Shown: positions 12,757 through 22,191, numbered from the stretch's first letter. The stretch is 64,000 nt of DNA from Solirubrobacter sp963798325 (GCA_963798325.1 CAWCSS010000009.1:1178001-1242000), one strand, 5' to 3'. Program-made: numbers and translations. The notes: generated from the sequence alone by a model not told the origin.

Positions 12757-12910
12757 ACCCCGGCAGCTCGCCTGATCTGGACGCTCAGCGTCTTTATGTG
12801 AAGGCGTCCAGAAGGCTGGGTACCCGAACTTCACGGCCGAGGGACCAAGGGCTCGGCCGTAGCCCGTTGGGAGCCGGGCTGAGGGTGTTTCAGCGTCGCT
12901 GTTCAGGGGT
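12757..12910 (+). ncRNA. Candidate structured leader RNA upstream of CAP gene
   Basis: Four hairpins abut without spacers: 12778-12810 (TGGACGC/GCGTCCA), 12811-12832 (GAAG/CTTC around GGGTACCC), 12833-12860 (ACGGCCGAG/CTCGGCCGT, 9 bp) and 12861-12880 (AGCCCG/CGGGCT). They are enclosed by ACCCC/GGGGT and CAGC/GCTG pairs at 12757-12767 and 12898-12910. The 3' edge is 26 nt before the CAP start. Cell-wall genes of actinobacteria are often under c-di-AMP riboswitches, but I could not match this to that or any other class by eye. Together with the 88-nt repeat it accounts for most of the gene-free stretch 12571-12936. Confidence 0.45.
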
Positions 12911-12936
12911 CGGCGCATCGAACGGCCGGGAGGCTC

Positions 12937-13512
12937 ATGTTTGCGTCCGCTCACTTCGTGCGGTCGGCGCTCTGCGCTGCCGCGATGTCCATCGCCGCCC
13001 TCGCACTGCTGGCGAGCCCCGCACGGGCGCTGCGCCCGCAGGCCTGCCCGGGCTCCGCGGACGTTCCGAGCGGGCAGGCGGGTGTCGCCGTCGCCACCGA
13101 CGCGGTGACCTGCCTGGTCAACGCCGAGCGCGCGAGCCGCGGCCTGGCGCCGCTCGGGCGCGACGTCGACCTCGCCCAGGCGGCCCGCAGGCACGCCGCC
13201 GACATGGCCGAGCACGACTTCTTCGCCCACACCAACCCCGCCGGCGCCTCACTCGGGGACCGCGTGCGCGCGGCCGGGTACGGCGATCCGGGCGACGGCT
13301 GGAAGGTCGGCGAGGACATCGGCTGGGGCAGTGGGCGGAAGGGCACGCCGGCGTGGGTCGTCCAGGCGTGGCTCAGCAGCCCGCCGCACCGGCGCATCCT
13401 GCTCTCGGAGACCTACGTCGAACTCGGCGTGGGCGTCGTCGCCGACACGCCGAAGCCCACGCAGCTCCCGGGCGCCACCTACGTGATGGACCTCGGCGTC
13501 ATCAGGTCCTGA
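12937..13512 (+). CDS. Secreted CAP (SCP-like) domain protein
   Basis: 191-residue CAP-superfamily protein, probably extracellular. Residues about 1-31 are a signal peptide (hydrophobic core MSIAALALLASPARA). The mature part has the family pattern: CLVNAERASRGLAPL, AARRHAADMAEHDFFAHTN (with the conserved His and Glu), GEDIGWG and AWLSSPPHRRILL. Bacterial members of this length are common, but their molecular role is mostly unknown; peptidoglycan or lipid binding is suggested for some. GGGAGG precedes the ATG. It follows a strongly structured leader and is followed after 7 nt by a 37-bp palindrome. Confidence 0.9.
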   Translation: MFASAHFVRSALCAAAMSIAALALLASPARALRPQACPGSADVPSGQAGVAVATDAVTCLVNAERASRGLAPLGRDVDLAQAARRHAADMAEHDFFAHTNPAGASLGDRVRAAGYGDPGDGWKVGEDIGWGSGRKGTPAWVVQAWLSSPPHRRILLSETYVELGVGVVADTPKPTQLPGATYVMDLGVIRS

Positions 13513-13518
13513 GGTGAG

Positions 13519-13555
13519 TGGTCACTTGTGAACCGCATCGGTTCACAACTGACCA
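13519..13555. promoter_or_regulatory. 37-bp near-perfect palindrome between CAP and DDAH-like genes
   Basis: The arms TGGTCA-C-TTGTGAACCG and CGGTTCACAA-C-TGACCA surround CAT; the only unpaired position is C opposite C. It starts 7 nt after the CAP stop and ends 38 nt before the next ATG, so it may be a terminator for the first gene or an operator for the second. Confidence 0.6.
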
Positions 13556-13593
13556 GGGACGGCCGCACCGCTCACCCGCTCCATACTCACCGG

Positions 13594-14448
13594 ATGACCG
13601 CATATGGCGTGACGTCGATGGTCGCCCCGCTTCAGCGGGTGCTCGTTCGCAAGCCCGCGACCTCCGGAGACTGGGACGACGCCGGCTGGCGCACCCCGGA
13701 CCCGGCGGCGCTGGAACGCCAGCACGCGCGGTTCGTCGAGCTGCTCGACGGCCTCGGCGTCCAGATCGAGCTCGCCGACGCGCTCGACGGCCAGGTCGAC
13801 TCGGTCTACATGCACGACCCGCTGATCATGTCCGGCACCGGCGGCATCCCGCTCAACATGGCCAAGCCCGCGCGCATGAAGGAGCCGGGCCACGCCAGGC
13901 AGGAGTTCGAACGCCTCGGCATCCCCGTGCTCGGGGTCCTCGAAGGCGACGCCTACGCCGACGGCGGCGACCGCTTCTGGCTCGACGACACGACCGCGGC
14001 GATCGGCCTCGGCTACCGCACCAACCGCAAGGGCGCGCAGGCGCTGCAGGCGCTGCTGAACCCTGAGGGGGTCCACGTCGAGGCCTACGACATGCCGCAC
14101 GACCAGGGCCCGGCCCACGTCCTGCACCTGCAGTCGTTCCTGTCGGCGGCGACGGACGACCTGTTCGTCGTCTTCGAGCCGCTCGCGCCCGTCCGGCTGC
14201 TCCAGGACATCAAGCAGCGCGGGATCGACTGGATCGCGATCGACGAGGACAGCTACCACGCGATGGGCTGCAACATCCTCGCCGTCCGCCCCGGCGTCGT
14301 CGTCATGGTCGACGGCGTGCCCAAGGTCAGACAAGCCCTGGAGCAGCGCGGCGTCGAGGTCCACGTCTACGACGGATCGGACCTGAGCTTGAAGGGAGAC
14401 GGCGGGCCGACGTGCCTCACCGCCCCCCTTCTGAGAGCTACTTCCTGA
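13594..14448 (+). CDS. Dimethylarginine dimethylaminohydrolase-like amidinohydrolase
   Basis: Cytoplasmic enzyme of the amidinotransferase/DDAH/arginine deiminase superfamily, expected to hydrolyse a guanidine compound such as methylarginine or arginine. Seen: an N-terminal VLVRKPA strand, MHDPLIMSGTGGIPLNM, EGDAYADGGDRFWLDD (substrate-binding acidic residues), the mid-chain His in LHLQSFLS, and MGCNILAVRPG, with a second Cys near the end (GGPTCLTAPLLR) at the usual nucleophile position. 284 residues, normal for DDAH. ATG 13594 is the first start giving the conserved N-terminus. The last 11 bp overlap the convergent PPOX gene. Exact substrate not determinable. Confidence 0.8.
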   Translation: MTAYGVTSMVAPLQRVLVRKPATSGDWDDAGWRTPDPAALERQHARFVELLDGLGVQIELADALDGQVDSVYMHDPLIMSGTGGIPLNMAKPARMKEPGHARQEFERLGIPVLGVLEGDAYADGGDRFWLDDTTAAIGLGYRTNRKGAQALQALLNPEGVHVEAYDMPHDQGPAHVLHLQSFLSAATDDLFVVFEPLAPVRLLQDIKQRGIDWIAIDEDSYHAMGCNILAVRPGVVVMVDGVPKVRQALEQRGVEVHVYDGSDLSLKGDGGPTCLTAPLLRATS

Positions 14449-15175
14449 CCGGGAGCGGCAGACGGCGGCCCGACACGGAATGCGTCGGCGCCGGCTCGTC
14501 GGCGAACTTCACGTCACCGATCACCGGCTCCTCGATCTCGCAGGTCGGCTGCAGCCACGCACGGTCGGCGTTCTTGGCCTTGAAGACGTCGCCCGCGCGG
14601 CGGCCTGAGTCCTCGCCCTCCGGCGCGTACTGGAGGTGCGGGATGTGCTTGGAGCAGTGGATGTAGGCCTCGTCGATCGAGACGACGACCCAGCGCTCGG
14701 GCGTCTTCTTGTTGTCCTCGCTGGTGGCCACCGCGGTCGCGAACGGGAGCCGGTCGAACAGGCCACCGAAGGCCTCGATCGCCGCGTTCTCGACGATCGT
14801 CGCCTGACCGTTGACGTGCAGGCCGACGGCGGTCTCGAAGAAGTCCACGAAGAGCAGGCCGACATAGCCGTTCTCCGCGATGTTCCCCATCGAGGCCATC
14901 ACGCCGTTGCCCTTGTACTCGGGCCACATGACGGTCCGCTCGTCGATCACGCGCACAAAACCCGCAGGGCCGGCGCGGAAGGAGCTGTCGCACTCGCCAT
15001 GAGCGTCGGAGGTGGCGATGAACGCCATCTGCATCCGCTCGATGAACTCGCGCATCAGCGGGGTCAGGTGATCGAGCACCTGATTGTCGTAGAAGGCGTT
15101 GGCACGCTTGACCGTGCCGAGCTTCTGCTGCAGGACGTGCTCGCCCTGCGATCCGGGACGACCACCGGTGCTCAC
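14438..15175 (-). CDS. Pyridoxamine 5'-phosphate oxidase-family protein
   Basis: 245-residue flavin/F420-fold protein. The split-barrel core is recognisable in MQMAFIATSDAHGECDSSFR, RTVMWPEYKGNGVMASMGN and VGLLFVDFFETAVGLHVNG. A long C-terminal extension contains EAYIHCSKHIPHLQY. Such proteins bind FMN or F420 or act as heme-utilisation-like proteins; which applies here is unclear. GTG 15175 overlaps the stop of the GGDEF-EAL gene (GTGA), indicating coupled translation at the end of a sigma/anti-sigma/c-di-GMP run. It is convergent with, and overlaps, the DDAH-like gene. Confidence 0.8.
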   Translation of the reverse strand: MSTGGRPGSQGEHVLQQKLGTVKRANAFYDNQVLDHLTPLMREFIERMQMAFIATSDAHGECDSSFRAGPAGFVRVIDERTVMWPEYKGNGVMASMGNIAENGYVGLLFVDFFETAVGLHVNGQATIVENAAIEAFGGLFDRLPFATAVATSEDNKKTPERWVVVSIDEAYIHCSKHIPHLQYAPEGEDSGRRAGDVFKAKNADRAWLQPTCEIEEPVIGDVKFADEPAPTHSVSGRRLPLPVRK

Positions 15176-17906
15176 CGCTGGACCTCCAGAGCAGCGAACT
15201 CGGTGGTGACCGGGCGCGGCGCGCCGTGGAAGTAGCCCTGGGAGTAGTCGACGCCCTTCTCGCGCAGCATGGCGACCGTCTCGGGCGCCTCCACGAACTC
15301 GGCGATCGTCTTCATGCCCATGCCGCGGGCGATGTCCACCATCGACTTCACGACCAGCTGATCGGTGACCGAGGAGGTCAGCGAGCGGATGAAGTCGCCG
15401 TCGATCTTGAGGTAGTCCAGCGGCAGGTACTTCAGGTAGTAGAAGCTCGAGAAGCCGGCGCCGAAGTCGTCGAGCGCGAAGCGGCAGCCGAGGCGGGTGA
15501 GGCGCTCGGCGAAGGCGCGCGCCTGCTCCATGTTGGCGATCGCGGCGGTCTCGGTGATCTCGAAGACGAGGCGGCTGGGATCGATGCCGGTGAGGGCGAT
15601 CTCCCGCTCGACCAGCTCCGGGATCGCGAGGTCGCCCATCGACTTGCCCGAGACGTTGACCTCGAGGCGGACGTCGTGCTCGGCGAGCAGGTGGATGGCC
15701 TTCTTGGCCACCCACTGATCGATCTCCTGGATCAGCCCGAAGCGCTCCGCGGTGTCGATGAAGGCGGCGGGCATGACGATCTCGCCGTCGTCGCCGATCA
15801 TGCGCAGCAGCAGCTCGTACTGGGTCACCGTGTCCGAAGCGAGCTCCAGGATCGGCTGGCAGTACAGGACGAAGCGGTCCTCGTCGAGCGCGCGGCGGAT
15901 CTGGTCGGCCCAGTTCAGGCGGACCTGCATGCCACTGACGTACTCGCCGCCGTCGTTGGTGGCGACGTGGTAGCGGTTGCCACCGGCTTCCTTGGCGGCG
16001 TACATCGCGAGGTCGGCGCTGACCATCAGGTCCTCGACGGCCGGCTCCTCGTCGCCGAAGCAGACGATGCCGATGGAGGTCGTCATCGAGATCGCCTTGC
16101 CCTCGAGCGGCAGGCGCCGCTCGCGGATCGTCTCGAGCATGCCCTCGGCGATGCGCTCCGCGGTGTCGCGGTCGGCGTCGCGCAGGAGCACGGCGAACTC
16201 GTCGCCGCCGAGGCGGGCCACGACGTCGGTCTTGCGCACGCTGTCGTGCAGCGCGCGGCCGACCGCGCGGATGACCTCATCGCCGGCCTTGTGGCCGCGG
16301 GTGTCGTTGACGTACTTGAAGCGGTCCAGGTCGAGCAGGTAGAGCGAGCCCTGGCCGCCGTAGCGAGCGGCGTAGGAGACGAACTCGGCCAGCTCCTGGT
16401 CGAAGCGGCGACGGTTGAACAGCTCGGTCAGCGCGTCGTGGTCGGCGAGGTGCTGGAGCTGGTTCTCGAAGCGCTTGCGCTCGGTGATGTCGCGGATGAT
16501 CGCGGTCAGCACGGTGCCGTCGTCGGTCTGCAGCGGGGAGACCGTGACGTCGACCGGGAACTCGGTGCCGTCCTTGCGCTGGCCCCACAGCTCGAGGCCC
16601 ATGGCGAGGGAGACCTGGGCGTCACGCGCGGGCGACTGCAGCACGGCGCGGAAGCGCTCGGCGACCAGCGTGCGGGTGCGCTCGGCGAAGAGCTCCTCGA
16701 CCGGGCGGCCCAGGATCTGCTCGCGGTCGTAGCCGAAGAGCTTGTCCGTGCGGGCGTTGGCGATCGCGATCGTGCCGTCCGGCGAGACCTCGACGATCGG
16801 GTCCGGCGCGGTCTCGAGGATCGCGCGCGAGCTTCTCCTCGGCCTTCTTGCGCTCGGAGATGTCGCGGATGATGCCGCTGAAGAAGCGCTTGCCGCCGTT
16901 CTCCCACAGGGCGAGCGAGAGCTCGAGCGGGAACTCGCGGCCGTCCTTGCGCTGTCCGACGACCTCGACGGTCTGACCGATCAGACGCGAAGCGGCCATG
17001 CCGCCCTCGGCGACGCGCTTGATGCCGGCGTCGTGCATCGGGCGGAAGCGCTCGGGCATGAGGATCGAGAGCGCGTTGCCGCGCAACGTCGTCCTCGGAG
17101 TGGCCGAACATCAGCTCGGCGCCGCGGTTCCAGGAGATGATGTTGCCGTCCTGATCGGCGGCCACGATCGCGTCGGTGGCCGACTCGGCGACCGAGCGGA
17201 AGCGCGACTCGGACTCCTTGAGCGCCTCGGCGAGCTGCGAGGCGGCGATCACGCGGCCGAGCTGGCGGCCGATGTGCGCGGTGACCTCGAGCAGGCGATC
17301 GTCCGGGGTGACGGCGTTCATCGAGAAGCACTCGACGACCGCGAAGGTGCCGTCGCCGATCGGGATCGGGAAGCAGAAGGCGCCCTTGAGGCCGACTTCC
17401 TCGGCCACGGAGGCGCGCGGGAAGTTGGGGTCGCAGGTGACGTCGACGACCCACAGCGGGCGTCCGGTCGCGGCGACGCGGCCCGGGAGGCCGATCCCGT
17501 TGGCGAGCTCGGTGCACTCGGTCAGCGTCTTGAAGGCTTGGAACTTCGTCGGGTGGCCGAGGTGCCAGATGTCCGACGGCTTGAGCGGGTCGTGCGCCGA
17601 CTTGCCGCACATGTAGACGTGGCCGACGGGCCAGCCGGTCCAGCGGCAGACGTGCTCGACGCAGGCGAGCAGCGTCTCCTCGACGTGGTCGACCTTGGCG
17701 GTCGCGGCGGCGACGGCCTCGATCAGGGCGACGAAGGCGGAGTCGGTGGCGAACTGGGCGCTCGGCGCCGGCGGTGCGTTGACGATCGTGGGGGTGCGAC
17801 GCGTATGCGCGCGGGCCGCTACAGAGGCCGCCGTTGCGGCCGCGGCGCCGCCGCCTACCAGGGCTGCGATCTGGGCGAGGGTCGGCTTCTTGGAGGGTCC
17901 GGGCAT
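15172..17906 (-). CDS. GAF-PAS-PAS-GGDEF-EAL cyclic-di-GMP protein, two frameshifts
   Basis: About 910 residues after repair. An N-terminal hydrophobic segment (residues about 10-30, Ala/Gly-rich), then a GAF domain, two PAS domains each ending in IIRDISERKKAEE or IIRDITERKRFE, a GGDEF domain and an EAL domain. GGDEF is intact (RLGGDEFAVLL) with an inhibitory RxxD site (RKTD) five residues before it. EAL keeps the key residues: YELLLRM, NVSGKSM, EITETA, LDDFGAGFSS, LKIDGDF and AEFVE. It may therefore both make and degrade c-di-GMP. Single extra bases at about 17084 and 16826 split it; repair gives SEDDVRGNALSILMPERF and AEEKLRAILETAPDP. ATG 17906 is the likely start, 59 nt after the anti-sigma gene. 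Confidence 0.88.
16824..16828. other. Frame break (+1) in GGDEF-EAL protein, PAS2 start
   Basis: One extra base in the GCGCGCG run; removal joins KAEEKL to RAILETAPDP. Confidence 0.75.
17082..17086. other. Frame break (+1) in GGDEF-EAL protein, PAS1
   Basis: One extra base; removal joins HSEDDV to RGNALSILMPERF. Confidence 0.75.
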
Positions 17907-17965
17907 TGTGCCCCGGTCATCGGACGCATGTCGGACGAACTTGAGCCGCCGGCTCCGGCGGCGTG

Positions 17966-18217
17966 TCAGGAATCCGTCGCGGCGCGGAAATCGCGGAACG
18001 CGGCGAGCAGGGCGTTGCGGTCCGGGTGCGCATCGAGGCGCGCGGCGGCGGCGAGTCGCGTGGTGGTCCGCACCTGCTCGATGTACTCGGCGCAGGGACC
18101 GCACACCTCCAGGTGTTCCTGCAGGCGCTGGACGTCTTGCGGAGAGAGCTTGCCGTCGAGATAGTCGGTGACGATCTCCACGACCTCCTGGCAGCTGATC
18201 GAGCCGGGCATCGTCAT
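17966..18217 (-). CDS. Zinc-finger anti-sigma factor
   Basis: 83-residue soluble anti-sigma factor of the zf-HC2 (ZAS) type. The zinc site is C-x25-27-H-x3-C-x2-C: ISCQEVVEIV, then QEHLEVCGPCAEY. There is no transmembrane segment, so it would act in the cytoplasm, where ZAS proteins often sense redox state through the zinc thiolates. ATG 18217 overlaps the sigma factor stop (ATGA), the standard arrangement for a cognate pair. The C-terminal part is a short amphipathic stretch. Confidence 0.87.
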   Translation of the reverse strand: MTMPGSISCQEVVEIVTDYLDGKLSPQDVQRLQEHLEVCGPCAEYIEQVRTTTRLAAAARLDAHPDRNALLAAFRDFRAATDS

Positions 18218-18831
18218 GCGAGGTAGGCCTCCAACTCCGCGCGGACCTTCGAGCGCGCCCGGTGCAGCAGCACGCGCTGGTTGCCGTCGCTGAGGTCGAG
18301 CGCCTGGCTGACCTCCGCGGGCTCCCAGCCCTCGACGTCGCGCAGGACGATGACCTCCTGCTGACGCGGCGGGAGCTTGGCGATCGCCTCGCGCACCTTC
18401 TCCAGCGTCTCGGCGGCGAGCAGGCGCTCTTCGGGCCACGCGACCGGCGGGGCCGACCAGCCGCCCGGGTAGAGCGGGTGCTCGGCGTTGAAGAAGCGGT
18501 CGGGATCGACGGCCGGCTCGCCGGTCTCCAGCGAGGACAGCGGGACGGTGCGGCGTTCTCGCTCCCCGCGGGTACGCGCGCGGTTGGCGACGATCCGCAG
18601 GAGCCAGGTCTTCAGGCTCGAGCGGCCCTCGAAGCGCTCCAGGCCGGTGACGACGCCGAGCCAGGCCTCCTGCACGACCTCCTCCGCGACCGCGCGGCTG
18701 GGCGTGTGGGCGAGCGCGATGCGCAGCATCACGGGACCGTAGCGATCGACGAGCTCCATGAACGCCGCCTCGTCGCCGTTGCGCAGACGAGCCAGAAGCT
18801 CCGCGTCGGCGTCGATGACCATGTCGCTCAT
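18214..18831 (-). CDS. ECF RNA polymerase sigma factor
   Basis: 205-residue extracytoplasmic-function sigma factor. Region 2: AFMELVDRYGPVMLRIALAH, then VAEEVVQEAWLGVVTG and RSSLKTWLLRIVANRART. Region 4: LPPRQQEVIVLRDVEGWEP, then a helix-turn-helix with LDLSDGNQRVLLHRARSKVR. A linker of about 45 residues rich in Pro separates them. It is co-transcribed with a zinc anti-sigma gene and probably with the downstream GGDEF-EAL and PPOX genes. The region upstream, shared with a divergent secreted propeller gene, is 75 bp. Confidence 0.92.
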   Translation of the reverse strand: MSDMVIDADAELLARLRNGDEAAFMELVDRYGPVMLRIALAHTPSRAVAEEVVQEAWLGVVTGLERFEGRSSLKTWLLRIVANRARTRGERERRTVPLSSLETGEPAVDPDRFFNAEHPLYPGGWSAPPVAWPEERLLAAETLEKVREAIAKLPPRQQEVIVLRDVEGWEPAEVSQALDLSDGNQRVLLHRARSKVRAELEAYLA

Positions 18832-18906
18832 GGGGCGACTGTAACGCTCGAGGATGGGGCGTGACTAGGCACTCCGAAACAGCCCTTTTCTCCCCAGGAG
18901 GCTCCC

Positions 18907-19951
18907 ATGAAGGTGACGTTCCTCGCCGCGCTTGCGGTCGGCTTTGCCCTGCTGTTCGGCGGTACCGCGATGGCCAACGGCGTCGTCTACACCGAGTCCA
19001 ACTCGCCCACCGGGAACGCCGTCTGGCGTCTCGATCGCGCAGATGACGGTTCGCTTACGCCGGTCGCGTCCTATCGCACCGGCGGGTCGGGGACCGGCGC
19101 CGGCCTCGGCTCCCAGGGCGCCGTGGCGCTCAGCGACGACGGGCGCGTCGTCGTCGCCGTCGACGCCGGCACCAACGAGATCACCGCGTTCCGGGTCGGC
19201 CGCCGCGGCCACCTGACGGTCGTCGACCGCGAGCCGTCCGGCGGTGTGATGCCGGTCAGCGTGGATCTCGCCGACGGCTGCGTTGTACGTCCTCAACGCC
19301 GCCGGCGCGACGCCGAACGTCACCGCCTTCGACGTCGACGGCTCCGGCAAGCTGCGTCCTCGCGGCACGACCGCGCTGCCCGCCGGCTCCTCCGGCGCCG
19401 CGCAGGTCTCGGTCTCCCCCGACGGGCGCGAGCTCGTGGTCACCGAGCGCGTCGCCGGCCGCATCGACACGTTCCCGCTGAAGTTCGGCCGCCTCGGCGC
19501 GCCCGTCGTGACGCCCTCCAGCGGGCCGGTGCCGTTCGGGTTCGCGTTCTCGCCGCGCGGCGACCTGATCGTCTCCGAGGCCGGCAACTCGACCGTCTCG
19601 TCCTACCGCAACGGCCGCCTGAGCACGGCCTCGCTGGCCGTCGGCCAGGGCGCGGCGTGCTGGGTCGCCGTCACCCCGGACGGCAAGTTCGCCTACACGG
19701 GCAACGCCACCGGCTCGATCAGCGGCTTCGCCGTCGCGCGTGACGGCTCCCTGCGCGCGCTGACCGCCGACGGGCGCACCGCGCTCGCCCCGCGCCCGAA
19801 CGACCTCGCGATCGCCGGCGGTTTCCTCTACGCCGTCAATTCGTTCACGGCCGAGGTCACCGCGTACCGGATCGGCGTCGACGGCTCGCTCACGCAGATG
19901 CCGGGCGCGGCCAACCTCGGCACGCCGCTCGCCGGGCTCGCCGCTCGCTAG
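18907..19951 (+). CDS. Secreted lactonase-type beta-propeller protein, frameshifted
   Basis: About 347 residues after repair, similar to the 6-phosphogluconolactonase-like (YbhE/Lactonase) propeller family. A signal peptide of about 24 residues (TFLAALAVGFALLFGGTAMA) places it outside the membrane. Repeated blades of the type GAVALSDDGRVVVAVDAGTN, VSVSPDGRELVVTE, AFSPRGDLIVSEAGN and AVTPDGKFAYTGNA are visible. One extra T at about 19279 breaks the frame; without it the sequence reads DLADGALYVLNAAGATPN. AGGAGG lies just upstream of ATG 18907. Enzymatic activity is uncertain; many such secreted propellers have no assigned substrate. Confidence 0.85.
19279..19279. other. Frame break (+1) in propeller protein
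   Basis: Extra T between the codons for LADG and ALYVLNAAG. Confidence 0.8.
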
Positions 19952-19961
19952 GCCCACCGTG

Positions 19962-19990
19962 CTCGCGGGCGCGGCCGCCGCGCCCGCGAG
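19962..19990 (+). terminator. GC-rich hairpin after propeller gene
   Basis: Perfect 13-bp stem CTCGCGGGCGCGG/CCGCGCCCGCGAG with a 3-nt loop, 10 nt after the stop. It is followed only by TTCT, so it is an atypical terminator. Confidence 0.6.
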
Positions 19991-20083
19991 TTCTGGCCCC
20001 CTGGCCATGACGCGCCCGGGCGAGCAGCAACGGCGGGGCCCGAGGCCGAGCCAAAGCGGCTTGCGGCGTCTAGCCTTCAAGGC

Positions 20084-20449
20084 GTGACCGTGGCCGTGTC
20101 CATCCTGCTCGCCGTCGTCGTGGGCGGCGTCTTCTTCATGCTGATCGAGCGCTGGCAGCGCCCCGCGGAGGCCTCGACGGCCGCCAAGCCGCAGCGCGAG
20201 GTGTGGACGCCCGACACGCCGATGGCGACGACGGCGTCGCTGTTCGTGCCGCGGTCGAGCCAGCCGCTCCCGCCGGGCCGCTCCGCCGAGTCCACCCTGC
20301 CGCTGCCGGGCAACCAGATCCCGCCCGACAGGGATCGCACCGAGCCGCTCCCGCCGCGGCCCGGGCGCACGCTGTGGGAGGACCCGCCGCGTGACGACGA
20401 CGATGACCGTCGTCCACCGGGCCTCTGGTCCGGCTGGGCGGACCGCTAG
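20084..20449 (+). CDS. Small membrane protein, unknown function
   Basis: 121-residue protein with one N-terminal transmembrane segment (VSILLAVVVGGVFFMLIERW) and a Pro-rich, charged tail ending DDDDDRRPPGLWSGW. No family recognised. GTG 20084 is the only start keeping the membrane segment, and no clear ribosome site precedes it. It stands alone between the propeller gene and phaC. Confidence 0.5.
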   Translation: MTVAVSILLAVVVGGVFFMLIERWQRPAEASTAAKPQREVWTPDTPMATTASLFVPRSSQPLPPGRSAESTLPLPGNQIPPDRDRTEPLPPRPGRTLWEDPPRDDDDDRRPPGLWSGWADR

Positions 20450-20563
20450 ACCGTCGAAGTCATCGCCAGCCCTGCGGGCGGCGAGCGCGCCGACCGAGCG
20501 AAGTCGGGCTCGCCCACCCCATTTCCGGCGCCGCCGCTCGGCCCTCGTGACGGTCGCTCCGAA

Positions 20564-20594
20564 TGTGTCCAGGAAACTTTGTGATCCGGACACA
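20564..20594. promoter_or_regulatory. Inverted repeat upstream of phaC
   Basis: TGTGTCC (20564-20570) and GGACACA (20588-20594) pair perfectly around 17 nt, 37 nt before the phaC start. It may be an operator for the PHA/fatty-acyl operon. Nothing else was noted in 20450-20630. Confidence 0.35.
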
Positions 20595-20630
20595 CTGATC
20601 CGGGAGCGCCGTTGACGGACAGTTCCTCGC

Positions 20631-22191
20631 ATGAACGAGGACGTCCTGATCAAGCCGCTTCCCGCGCCTCCCGCGCCCCGCGACGGCCGTCAAGCTGGCC
20701 GCCGGGCTTGCCCGTCATCCACGGGCGACGACGGGCCGCGCGACGACGCTGACCACCGATCTGGCCAAGGTCGCCGCCGGCCGCAGCGACCTCGCGCCCG
20801 CCAGGCGCGACCGCCGCTTCGCCGACACGGGCTACGCCAACAACCCGCTGCTGCGCCGCCTGCTGCAGGCGTATCTGGCGACCAACCACGCGGTCGACGG
20901 GCTGATCGACGACGCGCAGCTCGACTGGCGCGCCGAGCGCCAGGCACGGTTCGCCGCCTCCAACCTGCTCGACGCGCTCGCGCCCAGCAACTTCCCGCTC
21001 ACCAACCCGGGGGTGCTGAAGGCGACGATCGACGAGGGCGGCGCGAACCTCGTCCGCGGCGCCCGGCGCTTCGCCGAGGACTTCCCGGGGCTGCCGAGCA
21101 CGGTCGACACGAGCCAGTTCGCCGTCGGCGAGAACCTCGCGCTGACCCCGGGCACGGTGATCGCGCGGACCGACGTCTACGAGCTGATCGAGTACGCGCC
21201 CCAGACCGAGACGGTGCGCGAGACGCCGCTGCTGTTCGTCCCGCCGACGATCAACAAGTTCTACGTGCTCGACCTCGCGCCGGGGCGCAGCCTCGTCGAG
21301 TACCTCGTGCGGCGCGGCCAGCGCGTGTTCATGGTCAGCTGGCGCAACCCCGGCGACGAGCACGGCCACTTCGACTTCGACACCTACGCGGCCGCGATCC
21401 TCCAGGCGCGCGCCACGGTCGCCAAGCGCACGCGCCGGCGCGAGGTGCACATCAACGCCGCCTGCTCGGGCGGCATCCTCAGCGCCGCCGCGCTCGGGGC
21501 GAAGGGCACCACCGGCGTCGCCAGCCTCACGCTGATGGTCTGCGCCCTCGACAACGAGCAGGCCGGCACCGCCTCCGCGCTCGCGAGCCGGGAGCTGGCC
21601 ACGGTCGCGATCGCCGAGTCCGCGCGCAAGGGCTACCTCGACGGCCGCCAACTCGCCGGCGTCTTCACCTGGCTGCGCCCCAACGACCTCGTGTGGAACT
21701 ACGTGGTCAACAACTACCTGCTGGGCAGGCGGCCGCCCGCGTTCGACGTCCTGTTCTGGAATCAGGACACGGTGCGCCTGGCCGCCGGCCTGCACCGCGA
21801 CTTCGTGCGCCTGGCGCTCGACAACGCGCTGGTGCGCCCGAACGCCGTCAGCGTGCTCGGCGCGCCCGTCGACCTGGGGAGCATCGCGGTCGACAGCTAC
21901 GTCGTGGCGGCCGCGAACGACCACATCGTCCCGTGGGAGAACGCCGCCAGGAGCGTCGAGCTGCTCGGCGGCGACACGCGCTTCGTCCTCTCCAGCAGCG
22001 GCCACATCCAGGCGCTGGTGAACCCGCCGTCCACCAGCCGCTCCAGCTACCGGATCGAGAACACCCAGCACGACGGGAGCTGGTGGGAGGACTACGACGC
22101 CTGGCTCGCCGCGCGCTCCGGCGCGACCCGCCCCGCCCCCACGCCCAAGCCCGGCGCGAAGGCGCCCGGCACCTACGTCCACGCCAACTGA
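20631..22191 (+). CDS. phaC: Polyhydroxyalkanoate synthase, frameshifted
   Basis: PHA synthase polymerising 3-hydroxyacyl-CoA into storage polyester at granules; about 519 residues after repair, class I-like length. The lipase-like box is INAACSGGI with the nucleophile Cys (the usual first Gly of GxCxGG is Ala here). The charge relay follows as NDHIVPWE (Asp) and SSGHIQALVNPP (His). N-terminal features ADTGYANNPLLRRLLQAY and FVPPTINKFYVLDLAPGRS are typical. One extra C at about 20687 separates the start MNEDVLIKPLP from VKLAAGLARHPRATTGRATT. It heads an operon with acyl-CoA dehydrogenase, acyl-CoA ligase and adenylate kinase genes and faces a PHA depolymerase operon. Confidence 0.92.
20686..20688. 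other. Frame break (+1) in phaC
   Basis: One extra C; without it MNEDVLIKPLPAPPAPRDG continues directly into VKLAAGLARHP. Confidence 0.7.

Noticed and set aside
12767..12800. TPP riboswitch because of CCTGATCTGG
   Set aside because: The required CTGAGA and GGGTGC elements and correct order are missing.
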